From the NCBI GenBank assembly GCA_002311385.1, contig DCAE01000109.1, positions 300,524-364,523 on the forward strand: 64,000 nucleotides of DNA, written 5' to 3'. The translations under genes were made by a program, and so were the position numbers. This document shows, piece by piece, positions 15,852 through 25,354 of the stretch. Under the pieces are notes generated by a model, which was not told the origin of the DNA, made no database searches, and was given only the letters and a program-made list of their open reading frames with translations. This DNA is from Dehalococcoidia bacterium UBA1141 (lineage in GTDB: Bacteria; Chloroflexota; Dehalococcoidia; Lucifugimonadales; UBA3495). Each line of letters starts with the position of its first letter. Position 1 is the stretch's first letter.

Positions 15852-17201
15852 ATGCCCGATCACAGCCAATATACCTCATCCATCCACTACGATAAGCGGC
15901 TATACCGCCACGACATTGATGGCTCTCTGGCCCATGTGCGCATGCTGGCCAAGCAGGACATCATCAGTCAGGAAGACGCCGCCTCGATAGCCGACGGCCT
16001 GGCTCAGGTGCGACGGGAGATTGAGACGGATGTTTTCCCTTGGGACGCCGGTCTGGAAGACCTGCACATGAACATTGAAAGCCGCCTGACCCAGTTAATC
16101 GGCCCGGTGGCCGGGCGGATGCACACCGGCAGGTCTCGCAATGACCAAATCGCTTTGGACATGCGGCTCTACACCAAGGACGTAATCGCCCAAACGATTA
16201 AAGGCTTGCGGGGTGTTCAAGGGTCTTTAGTAGCGCTATCGGAGCGCTACCCGAAGGTGGTCATGCCCGGCTACACCCATACTCAGCGGGCACAACCGGT
16301 GCTCTTCGCCCACCATATGCTGGCTTACTTTCAGATGTTCCGGAGGGACGTGTCACGGCTCCGGGACGCATATAAACGCACTGACGTGATGCCCTTGGGC
16401 AGCGGCGCTTTGGCTGGCGTGGCCTACCCACTGGACCGGGAATTTGTGGCCAGCGAATTAGGGTTCAAGGAGATTAGCGCCAACAGTATGGACGCTGTTT
16501 CCGACCGCGACTTCGTGGTGGAGTACCTGGCGGCCGCAGCGTTGTGTATGACCCATTTGTCCCGGTTGGCCGAGGAAATGGTTCTGTGGTCCAGCCAGGA
16601 ATTCGGGTTCATCACGCTGTCGGACGAATTCACCACCGGCAGCAGCATAATGCCGCAAAAACGCAATCCAGACTTCGCCGAGCTGGCCAGAGGAAAGACG
16701 GGCCGGGTCTACGGGCACCTATTGGCGCTGCTGACGGTGTTGAAAGGGTTGCCATTGACTTACAACAGGGACTTACAGGAGGACAAAGAGGGCTTCTTCG
16801 ACACGGTTGACACCCTGCTCTCCACGTTGGAGGTTTTCAAGGACATGCTGGCGAGCCTCACCCTCCACAAATCCAGAGTGACCAGCCTGGCGGGCGAAGG
16901 TCAGGCCCTAGCTACCGAGTTGGCCGATTACCTGGTGGGCAAAGGAATCCCTTTCCGCGAGGCCCACGGCGCCGTCCGCCAGTTGTGCCAGTTCGCCGAA
17001 CTCGAAGGAAAGGAATTGAGCAACCTGGATTTGGCAGAGTACCGCAGGTTTTCGCCCCAATTCGACGAGGGAGTATTCGACATCACTGCAGAATCCGCTA
17101 CGGCAGCCAGGAACATACTCGGCGGCACTGCGCCAATCCGGGTGGCCAAAGCATTGGCGCAGGCTAAAAAACTATTGGAGGATGAGGCCGATGGTCTCTG
17201 A
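15852..17201 (+). CDS. argH: Argininosuccinate lyase, short N-terminus
   Basis: This is the last step of arginine synthesis, cleaving argininosuccinate to arginine and fumarate. Signatures are HTGRSRNDQIALDMRLY (residues 93-109), PGYTHTQRAQPVLFAHH and the mobile catalytic loop GSSIMPQKRNPDFAELARGK. It is 449 residues and starts at SSIHYDKRLYRHDIDGSLAH, so the usual N-terminal WGGRF strand is missing. The in-frame upstream stop is only 11 codons away and no WGGRF reading is found in other frames. rpe overlaps its 3' end, so the two are coupled. Confidence 0.95.
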   Translation: MPDHSQYTSSIHYDKRLYRHDIDGSLAHVRMLAKQDIISQEDAASIADGLAQVRREIETDVFPWDAGLEDLHMNIESRLTQLIGPVAGRMHTGRSRNDQIALDMRLYTKDVIAQTIKGLRGVQGSLVALSERYPKVVMPGYTHTQRAQPVLFAHHMLAYFQMFRRDVSRLRDAYKRTDVMPLGSGALAGVAYPLDREFVASELGFKEISANSMDAVSDRDFVVEYLAAAALCMTHLSRLAEEMVLWSSQEFGFITLSDEFTTGSSIMPQKRNPDFAELARGKTGRVYGHLLALLTVLKGLPLTYNRDLQEDKEGFFDTVDTLLSTLEVFKDMLASLTLHKSRVTSLAGEGQALATELADYLVGKGIPFREAHGAVRQLCQFAELEGKELSNLDLAEYRRFSPQFDEGVFDITAESATAARNILGGTAPIRVAKALAQAKKLLEDEADGL

Positions 17202-17883
17202 GACGTATATCCAGGTTGCTCCGTCGATTCTATCCGCAGACTTCGGCAGTCTCCGGCAACAGGTTGAAGAAGCCACTGCTGCCGGGGCTGACATGATTCA
17301 TGTCGATATTATGGACGGACAGTTCGTTCCCAACATCACCATGGGCGAAGTGGTGGTGGACGCAATCCGCAAATCGACCAACCTTCCTCTGAACATTCAC
17401 CTTATGATTGTTCAGCCTGACAACCTTATTCCCAGCTTCATCAAATCGCCCACCGACCAGATTATCGTCCACGCCGAAGCCTGTAGCCACCTTCATAGGA
17501 CGGTCGGTCTGGTTAAAGACCAAGGCAATCAGGTGGGAGTAGCAATCAACCCGGCCACGCCAATCTCCGCAGTTGAAGAGGTCCTTTCTTTGCTGGACAT
17601 AGTTTTGGTGATGTCGGTCAATCCAGGGTTCGGAGGACAGTCTTTCATTCCGGAGACAGTGGACAAGATTAGGCGGCTCCGTAAAGTAATCCAAGACGGG
17701 GGATATAGCGCCCAAATCGAGGTGGATGGGGGAATCAAGGCGGACTGGACGGCTCAGGATTCTGTGAAAGCAGGAGCCACTATGCTGGTATCCGGCACCG
17801 GTATCTTCAACCAGCAAGACACGGTGGAAGGGGCCATGGGCAAGATGAGAGGGTGCCTAATGGGATTGGGTCCGCTGGTTTAG
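17191..17883 (+). CDS. rpe: Ribulose-phosphate 3-epimerase
   Basis: This 230-residue TIM-barrel enzyme interconverts ribulose-5-P and xylulose-5-P in the pentose phosphate pathway. Visible are APSILSADFGSL, HVDIMDGQFVPNITMG (metal-binding His and Asp), NIHLMI, VLVMSVNPGFGGQSF and IEVDGGIKAD (second Asp). ATG 17191 is preferred over 17182 because GGAGG at 17176-17180 is about 10 bases before it. It overlaps argH by 11 bases. Confidence 0.95.
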   Translation: MVSETYIQVAPSILSADFGSLRQQVEEATAAGADMIHVDIMDGQFVPNITMGEVVVDAIRKSTNLPLNIHLMIVQPDNLIPSFIKSPTDQIIVHAEACSHLHRTVGLVKDQGNQVGVAINPATPISAVEEVLSLLDIVLVMSVNPGFGGQSFIPETVDKIRRLRKVIQDGGYSAQIEVDGGIKADWTAQDSVKAGATMLVSGTGIFNQQDTVEGAMGKMRGCLMGLGPLV

Positions 17884-17907
17884 TCCCAGTGGTCTCGTGC
17901 GGGCAGT

Positions 17908-18135
17908 TTAGCTGGAAGCAGCTACTGGTTTGAGGCTTGCCAGCGCTTTACGAAACTTGGGTGACTTGTGCAGCGAACGCAAGCATCTACTGCAAATCTT
18001 CACCTTGTACTGGTTGCCATCCTGTATCAATGTCTGCTTATGGACATTGGCCTTGAATCGCGTCTTGGTGTGCCGGTTGGAGTGGCTTACGTTGTTGCCG
18101 CTCATGCCCGACTTGAGGCAAAGTTCGCATCTCAT
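17908..18135 (-). CDS. rpmB: 50S ribosomal protein L28
   Basis: A 75-residue basic protein: MRCELCLKSGMSGNNVSHSNRHTK matches the L28 start, with a zinc-binding Cys pair (CELC) and a second pair (KICSRCLRSL). Typical length. It converges on rpe with a 24-base gap. Confidence 0.93.
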   Translation of the reverse strand: MRCELCLKSGMSGNNVSHSNRHTKTRFKANVHKQTLIQDGNQYKVKICSRCLRSLHKSPKFRKALASLKPVAASS

Positions 18136-18326
18136 AATTCTGAGTCGTTTCCTTTTGGTTCGCTATCTTCCGTTTGTGTCGCTGTCTTCCGATTTTCCAC
18201 GGGGTAATCGCCGGCGGACCTGTGCCTATATCGCGTTCGATAGCGGGCGTCAGAGTCTCGCTTTTTTTATCAACGGTAGTTTCAGGTTACCACATCATCC
18301 CAGCCCAAGACAATGCGCCGATGAGC

Positions 18327-18932
18327 CTAGTCGTGACTGTTCTTGGGCAACAGGTCTTTCAACTCGCCTCTCTTCTTCCATTCCGGTTCGGGCGTCTCCT
18401 GCCCGGCCCTGGGAATGAAAGGCGAAGCCTCGACAAACTTGTATTTGTGAACGTAGCGGGGGCAGTTTACGTATACCTCGGTCAATTCTACCCGGACGAT
18501 GAATTGGGCTTCCGGGTAGTCGGGCAATAGCTCGTCGTCTTCGGTGATAGATCCTACTCCCTGCAATCGCAGCCTTTCTTGTCCCTCAAAGTCCACGAAC
18601 AGAATACCCAGATTTGGGTTCTTGAGCAAGTTGCCCATGGACTGATATTTCCCGTTGCCATCGTAACTGGGGAACGCAATCGTTCTCTCGTTTACCACGC
18701 GAACGAAACCGGGGTCACCTCCCTTGTAGGAGCAGGTGGGCAAACCCCTATGGTCGCAGGTGGCTAGGAAAAACATGTTGGCGCTTTCGATGAACTTCTT
18801 CTGAGCATCATCGACGGTTTCGGTTACCCGTTTTGTTTTTATGTAGTCGGCCAGTGCAGTGGTCTTGAACCGTTCTTGCAACTCCAAGTTGCCCTCGTGA
18901 TAATCGTGCACCTTGTAATCGTGAGACTTCAT
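18327..18932 (-). CDS. Pyridoxamine 5'-phosphate oxidase-fold flavoprotein
   Basis: A 201-residue split beta-barrel FMN-binding protein. Segments FLATCDHRGLPTCSYKGGDPGFVRVV and NGKYQSMGNLLKNPNLGILFVDF are typical of the PNPOx-like family rather than true PdxH. ATG 18932 follows AAGGGGTGAAGAA. It is the last gene of the polA / CoA-ester lyase / folB run. The substrate is unknown; FMN or F420 binding is possible. Confidence 0.82.
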   Translation of the reverse strand: MKSHDYKVHDYHEGNLELQERFKTTALADYIKTKRVTETVDDAQKKFIESANMFFLATCDHRGLPTCSYKGGDPGFVRVVNERTIAFPSYDGNGKYQSMGNLLKNPNLGILFVDFEGQERLRLQGVGSITEDDELLPDYPEAQFIVRVELTEVYVNCPRYVHKYKFVEASPFIPRAGQETPEPEWKKRGELKDLLPKNSHD

Positions 18933-18949
18933 TTCTTCACCCCTTGCGT

Positions 18950-19336
18950 CTAATCGTGTCGGGTGCGGTAGATATCAACGGCCGCATATTCTATGACGGA
19001 CCCGCGAATCGGAGGCCGCGGCTTCTTTAAGCATACCCGGACGGCCTGCACCGGGAACTCCTTTAGAATCTTGCTGGCTATGGCTTGCGCCGTCGCCTCC
19101 AGCAGATTCTTCGACTCGCCTTCCACCACGGATTGCACCGCCCGGAACATATGGGCGTAGTTGACGGTATCCTCCAAGCGGTCGCTTTCTCCGGGCTTGG
19201 TTAAATCCACGTCCACCGCTAAATCCACGACGTATGGCTGACCTATGGCCCGCTCTTCGGGATTAGCCCCATGAAACCCGTAGAGTTGCATCCCTTCCAT
19301 AATTATTCGATCACGGGAGCGGTCACCTTGTTCCAT
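18950..19336 (-). CDS. folB: Dihydroneopterin aldolase
   Basis: 128 residues. It converts 7,8-dihydroneopterin to 6-hydroxymethyl-dihydropterin in folate synthesis. Signatures are LYGFHGANPEER (catalytic Glu), DTVNYAHMFRAVQSVVEGE and NLLEATAQAIASKIL. It begins 7 bases after the CoA-ester lyase gene. No other fol genes are in the window. Confidence 0.92.
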   Translation of the reverse strand: MEQGDRSRDRIIMEGMQLYGFHGANPEERAIGQPYVVDLAVDVDLTKPGESDRLEDTVNYAHMFRAVQSVVEGESKNLLEATAQAIASKILKEFPVQAVRVCLKKPRPPIRGSVIEYAAVDIYRTRHD

Positions 19337-19342
19337 CGGGAA

Positions 19343-20230
19343 TCAGCCTTGCGTCCTGATGGCGTCGGCGAAGTCCAACAAGTTTTGGGCTCGCTTAATC
19401 ACGGGAACGTCAATCATGCGCCCGTCCAAGTTAGCGGAGCCGCGCCCCTCGGCCTCGGCGCGGTTCCAGGCTTCAACCACCTGCCGAGCGTAGGCTATTT
19501 CGTCCTCCGATGGGCTGAAGACTTCATTTATAACCTCAATCTGAGAAGGGTGGATGGCGAATTTTCCGTTATAGCCCATCTGCCTGGCAACCTGGACATC
19601 TTTGCGAAGGGCATCCGGGTCTCGAAACGCAACGAAGGGAGAGTCCAAAGACGCTACCCCGGCCGCCCTTGCGGCAACCGGCACACTAGCCCGAGGATAA
19701 TATACCTCTTCGCCGGAGTCGGTCCGTTGTATACCCATATCGTTCGTATAGTCTTCGGCGCCGAAGGCCAAAGCGACGATTCTTGGCGAGGCCGCTCCCA
19801 TCTGCTGGGCCGCCATCACCGCTTTGGCGCTCTCGATCCAAGGAATCAACTTTATACGACCATGTTCCAATCCTGCTGAGGCCTCGGCGGCGCCCAAGAT
19901 GCGGTCGGCCTCCCGGATATCCCAGACCGACTCGGGTTTGCCCAGGCTGATGCCGTAAAGGTCGGGCCCGGCCACAGCCGTCACTTCGTCCTTGGTCAAG
20001 CCGGTATCCAGGGCATTTACCCGCACCATGATTTTGCGTTTGGGTCTGGGGGCTTCATTCGCCAGTTTGCTGACCCATTCCTTAGCAACCCCGCGGGCTG
20101 CTATTTTCTCTCCGGGAGGCACCGAGTCCTCCAAGTCCACCATGATGATGTCGGCATCGAATGTTATTGCCCGTTCCAGCATGTTTGACCGGTTACCGGG
20201 CACGAAAATCAGACTACGAAAAAGTTCCAA
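19343..20230 (-). CDS. CoA-ester lyase of the HpcH/HpaI - CitE family
   Basis: A 295-residue TIM-barrel aldolase/lyase related to citrate lyase beta, malyl-CoA and citramalyl-CoA lyases. Visible are LIFVPGNRSNMLERA, ADIIMVDLEDSVPPGEK (metal Glu/Asp), VRVNALDTG (substrate Arg), ALAFGAEDYTNDMG and GYNGKFAIHPSQIEVINEVF. TTG 20230 is chosen because GGAG inside the end of polA lies 7 bases upstream, homology starts right there, and it begins 4 bases after the polA stop. An in-frame codon at 20275 would overlap polA. The exact substrate is unknown. Confidence 0.88.
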   Translation of the reverse strand: MELFRSLIFVPGNRSNMLERAITFDADIIMVDLEDSVPPGEKIAARGVAKEWVSKLANEAPRPKRKIMVRVNALDTGLTKDEVTAVAGPDLYGISLGKPESVWDIREADRILGAAEASAGLEHGRIKLIPWIESAKAVMAAQQMGAASPRIVALAFGAEDYTNDMGIQRTDSGEEVYYPRASVPVAARAAGVASLDSPFVAFRDPDALRKDVQVARQMGYNGKFAIHPSQIEVINEVFSPSEDEIAYARQVVEAWNRAEAEGRGSANLDGRMIDVPVIKRAQNLLDFADAIRTQG

Positions 20231-20234
20231 TCTT

Positions 20235-23096
20235 TTACTCCATATCTCCCCAAGTGTATCCCCACTTGCCGTCAACCTTGAGGGTTACGTCCAACGCCAA
20301 GGCGTTGGGCATTTCGTCGAAGACCATCTCTTTCAGGGCGTCAAGCTCTTCCTTAGGGGTCTCGAAAACCAATTCGTCATGTACTTGAAGCAGCATCTTT
20401 GATTGGAAGTTCTCTCTTTCCAGCCGGTCCTGAACTTTAATCATGGCCAGCTTCATGATATCGGCAGCAGTGCCTTGAACGGGCATGTTGATGGCCATAC
20501 GCTCCGCTCCCGACCGCACGTTAAAGTTGGTGGAATTGATGTCGGCCATATAGCGGCGTCGGCCCAATACCGTTTCCGCATATTGAGTCTCTCGAGTTTT
20601 GACCTTTACCCCTTCCAAGTACTCGCTGATTCCAGGGTATTTAGCGAAGTAACTTTCAATGAAACTGGCGCCCTCTTCACGGCTGAACTCCGTTTGTTGG
20701 GCGATTCCGTGGGCGGAAAGTCCGTAGATGACGCCGAAATTAAGGATCTTGGCGATGCGACGTTGGTCCGAGTTCACTTCATTTACCGGTACATCGAACA
20801 TCAGAGATGCTGTGGAGGAGTGGATGTCCTCGCCCCGGCGGAAAGCCTCCAACAAGCCTTCATCCTGGGAGAGGTGGGCCAAAACCCTCAACTCAATCTG
20901 CGAATAATCGACGGAGAATAACAGCCAATCAGGGGCATTGTCGGCGACGAAGGCTCGGCGGACCTGCCGGCCCAGTTCGGTGCGAATCGGTATGTTTTGT
21001 AAATTTGGTTCGCTGCTGGAGATTCTTCCCGTGGCCGAGCCGGTCTGGTTGTAGCTTGTGTGAATCCGGCCCGTTTCCGGATTAATCATCTCGGGCAATG
21101 CATCCACGTAGGTGGATTTAAGCTTGGACAATTGGCGGTACTCAAGGATCTGGTCCACCACGGGGTGGGCTTCTCTGATGAACTCCAAGGAATTAGCGTC
21201 GGTGGAGTAGCCGGTCTTTGTCCGTTTGGTCTTCGGCAACCCCATTTCATTGAAGAGCACTTCGCTCAATTGCTGAGGAGAGTTGATATTGACCTGATGG
21301 CCGATGGCTTGATAAAGCTCTTCTTCAACCCGCAGCATGCCCTCGTGCAAGTCCTTGGACATCTCACGCAAGGCACCGGCATCGACTTTGATTCCGTGGC
21401 GTTGCATGGTTACCAGCACCGGCACCAGAGGCATTTCCAAGTCGGTCATCAGATGGGACAAGCCCTGATTAGTGACAGGAGCTTCCAAGGCTTGGCGCAA
21501 CCGACCGGTCATATCGGCGTCGGCAGCAGCGTAATCTACTGCAGCTTCAATGGGCACTCGGTCAAAGGTGATTTGCTTCCGTCCAGTGCCGATTAGTTGG
21601 GAGATGGGCGTCATTTCGTTGCCCAAAACGTCCAGGCTCAGGTTCTTTAGGCCCAGAGCGTGCTTGCTTAGCAGGTGGGCGGCAATCATGGTGTCAAAGT
21701 CCACGTTATTGAACTTTACCCCGTGATTCACCAAGACTGAGACGTCGTAGTTGGCATTGTGGGCGCACTTGGATATCTCTTCCGACTCGAACAAGGGCCT
21801 GACCTTTGCCAAGACCTCCTCCAACGGCAGTTGGTCGGGGGCGAGTTGGTCATGGGATAGGGGGCCGCCGTCCTTGTGGCCCACCGGCACGTACCAGGCT
21901 TTTCCCGGCGCCGTGGCGAAGCTTATGCCCACCAACTCGGCTCGCATTGCGTCTAGACTGGTTGTCTCGGTATCGAAGGCAAAGCTACCGGTTTCTTCCA
22001 AGGTAGCAATCATGGCATCTAGTTGGTCATGAGTCCGCACGGCCTGGTAATCGGTGTCCAGCTTTTCATCCGCAACCTGACCTGATGCTCCCGCCGATTC
22101 TGTCTCTTCGCCTTGGGGAGCCGTAGCATCGACGTTAGGTATTCTGGGGATCACCGTGAAGAATTCCAACTCTGTCAGTAGGTCAACCACCGATTGGCGA
22201 TTAAACTGGCCAAAGCGACTGGTTTCCGGGTCGAACTCCACGGGGGCATTGCGGTCGATGGTCATCAAGGCCCGGTTCTCAAAAGCCCGGTCTTTGTTTT
22301 CCCCCAGAGATTCTTTCACGCTGGGCGGTTTGACCTCGTCCAGATGTTCATAGATTCCTTCCAGGTCTTGGTACTCAGTTAGCAGCCCGATGGCCCGTTT
22401 TTCTCCCACCTTGGGCACTCCCGGAATGTTGTCGGAAGTATCTCCCAGCAGGGCTTTGAAATCGGGTTGTTGGGCAGCGGTCAGTCCTGAGTAGCGTGCC
22501 GCCAATTGTTCTTCGTCGTAGATTTTTCGTTCCTGAACGCTATAAGAAAGGTCCACCTTTACTTTGGGCGAGACTAACTGGAAAGTGTCTCTGTCCCCAG
22601 TCAAAATGATTGTCTCCACGCCCAATGCTTCGGCTTGCCGGGATATGGTGCCGATAAGGTCGTCGGCCTCAAAGCCGTCCAACTCAAATACAGGCACCCC
22701 GAAGGCCCGCATAAGTTGCTTCACCCGGTCAAACTGAGGCCGAAGCTCCGGCGGCATGGGTGCCCGCTGGGCCTTGTACGCCTCGAATTGCTTATGTCTG
22801 AATGTAGGCGCAGATGTGTCGAAGGCGATAGCGCAGTATTTCGGGTTCCACTCCTGAAGCGCCCGCAAGAAAACGTTGGTGAAGCCGTAGACGCCGGTAA
22901 TGTCTTCTCCGGTGGCGGAGACGGTTAGTGGTGCTCTCACCGAGATGGCGTGGAAGGCCCGGTGCACCATAGCGTGCCCGTCCATCAGCACCAACAAAGG
23001 CTTCTTGCCGTCTTCTTGGCTTTCAGCTTCTTGGTTATCAGGCTCTTGGTTGTCAGTGAATAATGGGAGTGTCTCTTGCAGATTCTCGGGGGCCAT
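20235..23096 (-). CDS. polA: DNA polymerase I with 5' nuclease and 3'-5' exonuclease domains
   Basis: 953 residues. The 5' nuclease domain covers about 30-320 (LVLMDGHAMVHRAFHAI; FEADDLIGTISR; GDTSDNIPGVPKVGEK). The 3'-5' exonuclease domain covers about 350-540 with intact DxE (FAFDTETTSLD), so proofreading is likely. The polymerase domain follows, with motif A (SVDYSQIELRVLAHLS), motif B (RRIAKILNFGVIYGLS) and motif C (QVHDELVFE). An N-terminal 25-residue Glu/Gln-rich extension precedes the core. GAGGTG precedes ATG 23096. It is first in a minus-strand run with three metabolic genes. Confidence 0.97.
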   Translation of the reverse strand: MAPENLQETLPLFTDNQEPDNQEAESQEDGKKPLLVLMDGHAMVHRAFHAISVRAPLTVSATGEDITGVYGFTNVFLRALQEWNPKYCAIAFDTSAPTFRHKQFEAYKAQRAPMPPELRPQFDRVKQLMRAFGVPVFELDGFEADDLIGTISRQAEALGVETIILTGDRDTFQLVSPKVKVDLSYSVQERKIYDEEQLAARYSGLTAAQQPDFKALLGDTSDNIPGVPKVGEKRAIGLLTEYQDLEGIYEHLDEVKPPSVKESLGENKDRAFENRALMTIDRNAPVEFDPETSRFGQFNRQSVVDLLTELEFFTVIPRIPNVDATAPQGEETESAGASGQVADEKLDTDYQAVRTHDQLDAMIATLEETGSFAFDTETTSLDAMRAELVGISFATAPGKAWYVPVGHKDGGPLSHDQLAPDQLPLEEVLAKVRPLFESEEISKCAHNANYDVSVLVNHGVKFNNVDFDTMIAAHLLSKHALGLKNLSLDVLGNEMTPISQLIGTGRKQITFDRVPIEAAVDYAAADADMTGRLRQALEAPVTNQGLSHLMTDLEMPLVPVLVTMQRHGIKVDAGALREMSKDLHEGMLRVEEELYQAIGHQVNINSPQQLSEVLFNEMGLPKTKRTKTGYSTDANSLEFIREAHPVVDQILEYRQLSKLKSTYVDALPEMINPETGRIHTSYNQTGSATGRISSSEPNLQNIPIRTELGRQVRRAFVADNAPDWLLFSVDYSQIELRVLAHLSQDEGLLEAFRRGEDIHSSTASLMFDVPVNEVNSDQRRIAKILNFGVIYGLSAHGIAQQTEFSREEGASFIESYFAKYPGISEYLEGVKVKTRETQYAETVLGRRRYMADINSTNFNVRSGAERMAINMPVQGTAADIMKLAMIKVQDRLERENFQSKMLLQVHDELVFETPKEELDALKEMVFDEMPNALALDVTLKVDGKWGYTWGDME

Positions 23097-23418
23097 GACC
23101 GCACCTCTTCAAACCGGATTGTTTGAGCCGGATTGTTTGAAACTGGAGTCTCAGCCGGAAGACTAAGCCTGAAGACTCAGGGACAGATTGGGCCGTACGT
23201 CCCTTTGAGGATAGTGGCTGCATTATACACTTGGCAATGTATCACCTACTTCCAGAAACCGAATCGGTCCGTCAGAAACCGAATCCGTTGTTCCGCAACT
23301 GCGTTGCGCCCGTGCTAGAATTATCCCTGCACCCAAATCAGCTGATTCGCCCCCTGATCACGGGAGAGAATCAGCTATCTACACGGGTGGGAATCAGCTG
23401 TTTACAAGGAAAAGATTG
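23097..23418. promoter_or_regulatory. Divergent region between polA and thiE with short repeats
   Basis: Two copies of CCGGATTGTTTGA lie at 23114-23126 and 23128-23140, just upstream of polA. Three copies of AATCAGCT lie at 23336, 23369 and 23392, upstream of thiE. No ORF or clear riboswitch is seen; I find no TPP riboswitch signature. Confidence 0.4.
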
Positions 23419-24465
23419 ATGAGAGATCCTGGTCGAATTTACGACGCTTATCATGCGTCGTTGACCCAGTGTTTGCTCACGGTGTCGGAGTACTGCCCCG
23501 AGTTGCCAACGAACACTCCACCTCTTCACCGAATGCGGAACCTGATACAAGTATTGCTTTCCATAGAACCGGCAGAGGGCTGGCCAACCGTCGATAGCCT
23601 GACCGTTGGCCAAGCCATTGCCATGCTAAGCACCGCCCAGGAAATGTTGTCTTCATTGATAGAAGCCGGACCAGAAGCCGAAACAAAAGCCGGAACACAC
23701 GCAGGAATGGAATCAAGTAGCCTAGCCGGGACTTCAGGGCGAATCGACGAAGAACTGCGGCAAGCCTTGTCCGAAACGATAGCCGATTTGCATCACAGAC
23801 TGGGGGTCACCCTGCGAGCGAATCAAGCCCACCGGGTTCGTGGCCTCTATGTAATCATCGATCCCGTGGTTACCAACGGCCGAGACCCGCTGGAAGTTGC
23901 CAAAGCCGCCATCAACGGAGGCGCAAAGATGCTGCAACTCAGAGATAAACTTCGGGACAAGGGAGAAGTCTTACCCTTGGCAACCGAACTCCAGAAGCTT
24001 TGCCTGGCCAACGACGCCGACCTCATCATCAATGACCATGCCGACCTGGCATTGGCCGTCGGTTCCGCCGGATTGCACGTGGGCCAGACTGATCTACCAG
24101 TGAACCAAGCCAGAGCAGTGCTATCTTCCCGACAGGTGATTGGCCGCTCCAACCACGAGATGGAGGAACTCACCGAGTCCCAGGAAATGGGCGCCGACCA
24201 TCTTGCCTTCGGAGCCATTTATGCCACCGGCACCAAGGGTGTGGGTAGGCCTCCCCAAGGAACGGAACGGTTGCGCCAAGCTAGGGGATTAACCAAGTTG
24301 CCCATAGTAGCAATCGGGGGCATCACCGCTGAAAATGTGGCGCCGGTGATCCAGGCTGGCGCCGATGCTATCTGCGTGGCCGCAGCCATAGGACTGGCAC
24401 ACGACCCTGAGGCCGCCGCCGCCGGATTGGTAGCGGCTATTCGTAACGCCGGAGGCAAAGTTTAA
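23419..24465 (+). CDS. thiE: Thiamine-phosphate synthase with unusual N-terminal helical domain
   Basis: This 348-residue protein joins HMP-PP and HET-P to thiamine phosphate. The catalytic TIM barrel occupies about residues 140-348: RGLYVIIDP, AKMLQLRDKLRDKGE, ADLIINDHADLALA, GLHVGQTDLP, GAIYATGTKGVGRPPQG and PIVAIGGITAENV. The first 140 residues form helices plus a low-complexity Ala/Glu/Gly linker (residues about 80-105). Some cyanobacterial ThiE proteins also have an N-terminal helical region, but this one does not resemble those I remember. AAGGAAAAG precedes ATG 23419. Its stop overlaps the translin ATG (TAATG). Confidence 0.92.
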   Translation: MRDPGRIYDAYHASLTQCLLTVSEYCPELPTNTPPLHRMRNLIQVLLSIEPAEGWPTVDSLTVGQAIAMLSTAQEMLSSLIEAGPEAETKAGTHAGMESSSLAGTSGRIDEELRQALSETIADLHHRLGVTLRANQAHRVRGLYVIIDPVVTNGRDPLEVAKAAINGGAKMLQLRDKLRDKGEVLPLATELQKLCLANDADLIINDHADLALAVGSAGLHVGQTDLPVNQARAVLSSRQVIGRSNHEMEELTESQEMGADHLAFGAIYATGTKGVGRPPQGTERLRQARGLTKLPIVAIGGITAENVAPVIQAGADAICVAAAIGLAHDPEAAAAGLVAAIRNAGGKV

Positions 24466-25118
24466 TGCCTTCCAAATATGCAGAGGTTCTCTCCGAGATT
24501 GCCGCCGAAGCTATCGAGCAGTTCACGGTGCGCAACGGTTACCGGGAGCAGGCGCTGGCAATTTCCAGGGAGGTTATCCGGTTTTCCGCCAATGCCATCC
24601 GCACGGTCCACCGGGGCCAATTCGATGAAGCCCGGGGGATTATCAACCAGGCTGCAGCACGCCTGAAGGAAACCGAAGCTATTCGCAAGGATAACCCGGA
24701 GATATACTTCGCCGGATTCTTGGCCGACGCCAGAAAGGAGTTCAGCGAGGCCAATATCACCCTAGCCGTAATCTCGGGAGGCAACATTCCCCGTCACACG
24801 GACCTGGGTATCGACCCGTCATCCTTCCTTAACGGGATGGCGGAGGTCATCGGCGAGGTCCGCCGTTACATCCTGGACGCTCTGCGCAGAGACTCTTTCG
24901 AGGGATGCCAGGACATGATGGACGTGATGGACGAGATTTACGGCATCCTGGTGACTGTGGATTTCCCCGAGGGAGTTACCGGAGGGTTGCGCCATAGCAC
25001 CGACCAGATGAGGGGCGTGTTGGAGCGCACCAGAGGCGATTTGACCATGGCTCTGCGGCAAAGCAAGCTGGAGATGCAGTTGGCTCAATGGGAAGACCGG
25101 CGCCTAAATACCCTATAG
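24465..25118 (+). CDS. Translin-family protein
   Basis: A 217-residue all-helical protein of the translin/TRAX fold, known to bind RNA or single-stranded DNA as a multimer. Signatures are QALAISREVIRFSANAIRTVHRG, PEIYFAGFLADARKEFSEA, NGMAEVIGEVRRYILDALRR, MMDVMDEIYGILVTVDFPE and RGVLERTRGDLTMALRQ. Such genes occur in archaea and some bacteria; the bacterial function is not established. It is translated from ATG 24465, overlapping the thiE stop by one base, so expression should be tightly linked. Confidence 0.85.
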   Translation: MPSKYAEVLSEIAAEAIEQFTVRNGYREQALAISREVIRFSANAIRTVHRGQFDEARGIINQAAARLKETEAIRKDNPEIYFAGFLADARKEFSEANITLAVISGGNIPRHTDLGIDPSSFLNGMAEVIGEVRRYILDALRRDSFEGCQDMMDVMDEIYGILVTVDFPEGVTGGLRHSTDQMRGVLERTRGDLTMALRQSKLEMQLAQWEDRRLNTL

Positions 25119-25354
25119 ATTCCTCACGAATAACCCGAGTCTTAACTTGTGCCCCGTTTCCGGTCGGCGGAAACCGGCAAAAAGACGATGGTCGTTGACT
25201 TAAAAGTCCGCTCCAAATAAAATTGCAACATCGAAAACTGTCGCTTCCCAATGAGTAAGCCGTTCAAGGGGAGCGCTAAAAAAGCCCTTCTAAATGGTCG
25301 TTGTGACCGCATCTTCCCGAATAGAAACTCTAAATAAAACAATGAGGTGACTTG

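Noticed and set aside
25140..25190. Inverted repeat after the translin gene as a terminator
   Set aside because: The short stem (GTTTCCG/CGGAAAC) has no T run on either side, so support is too weak.
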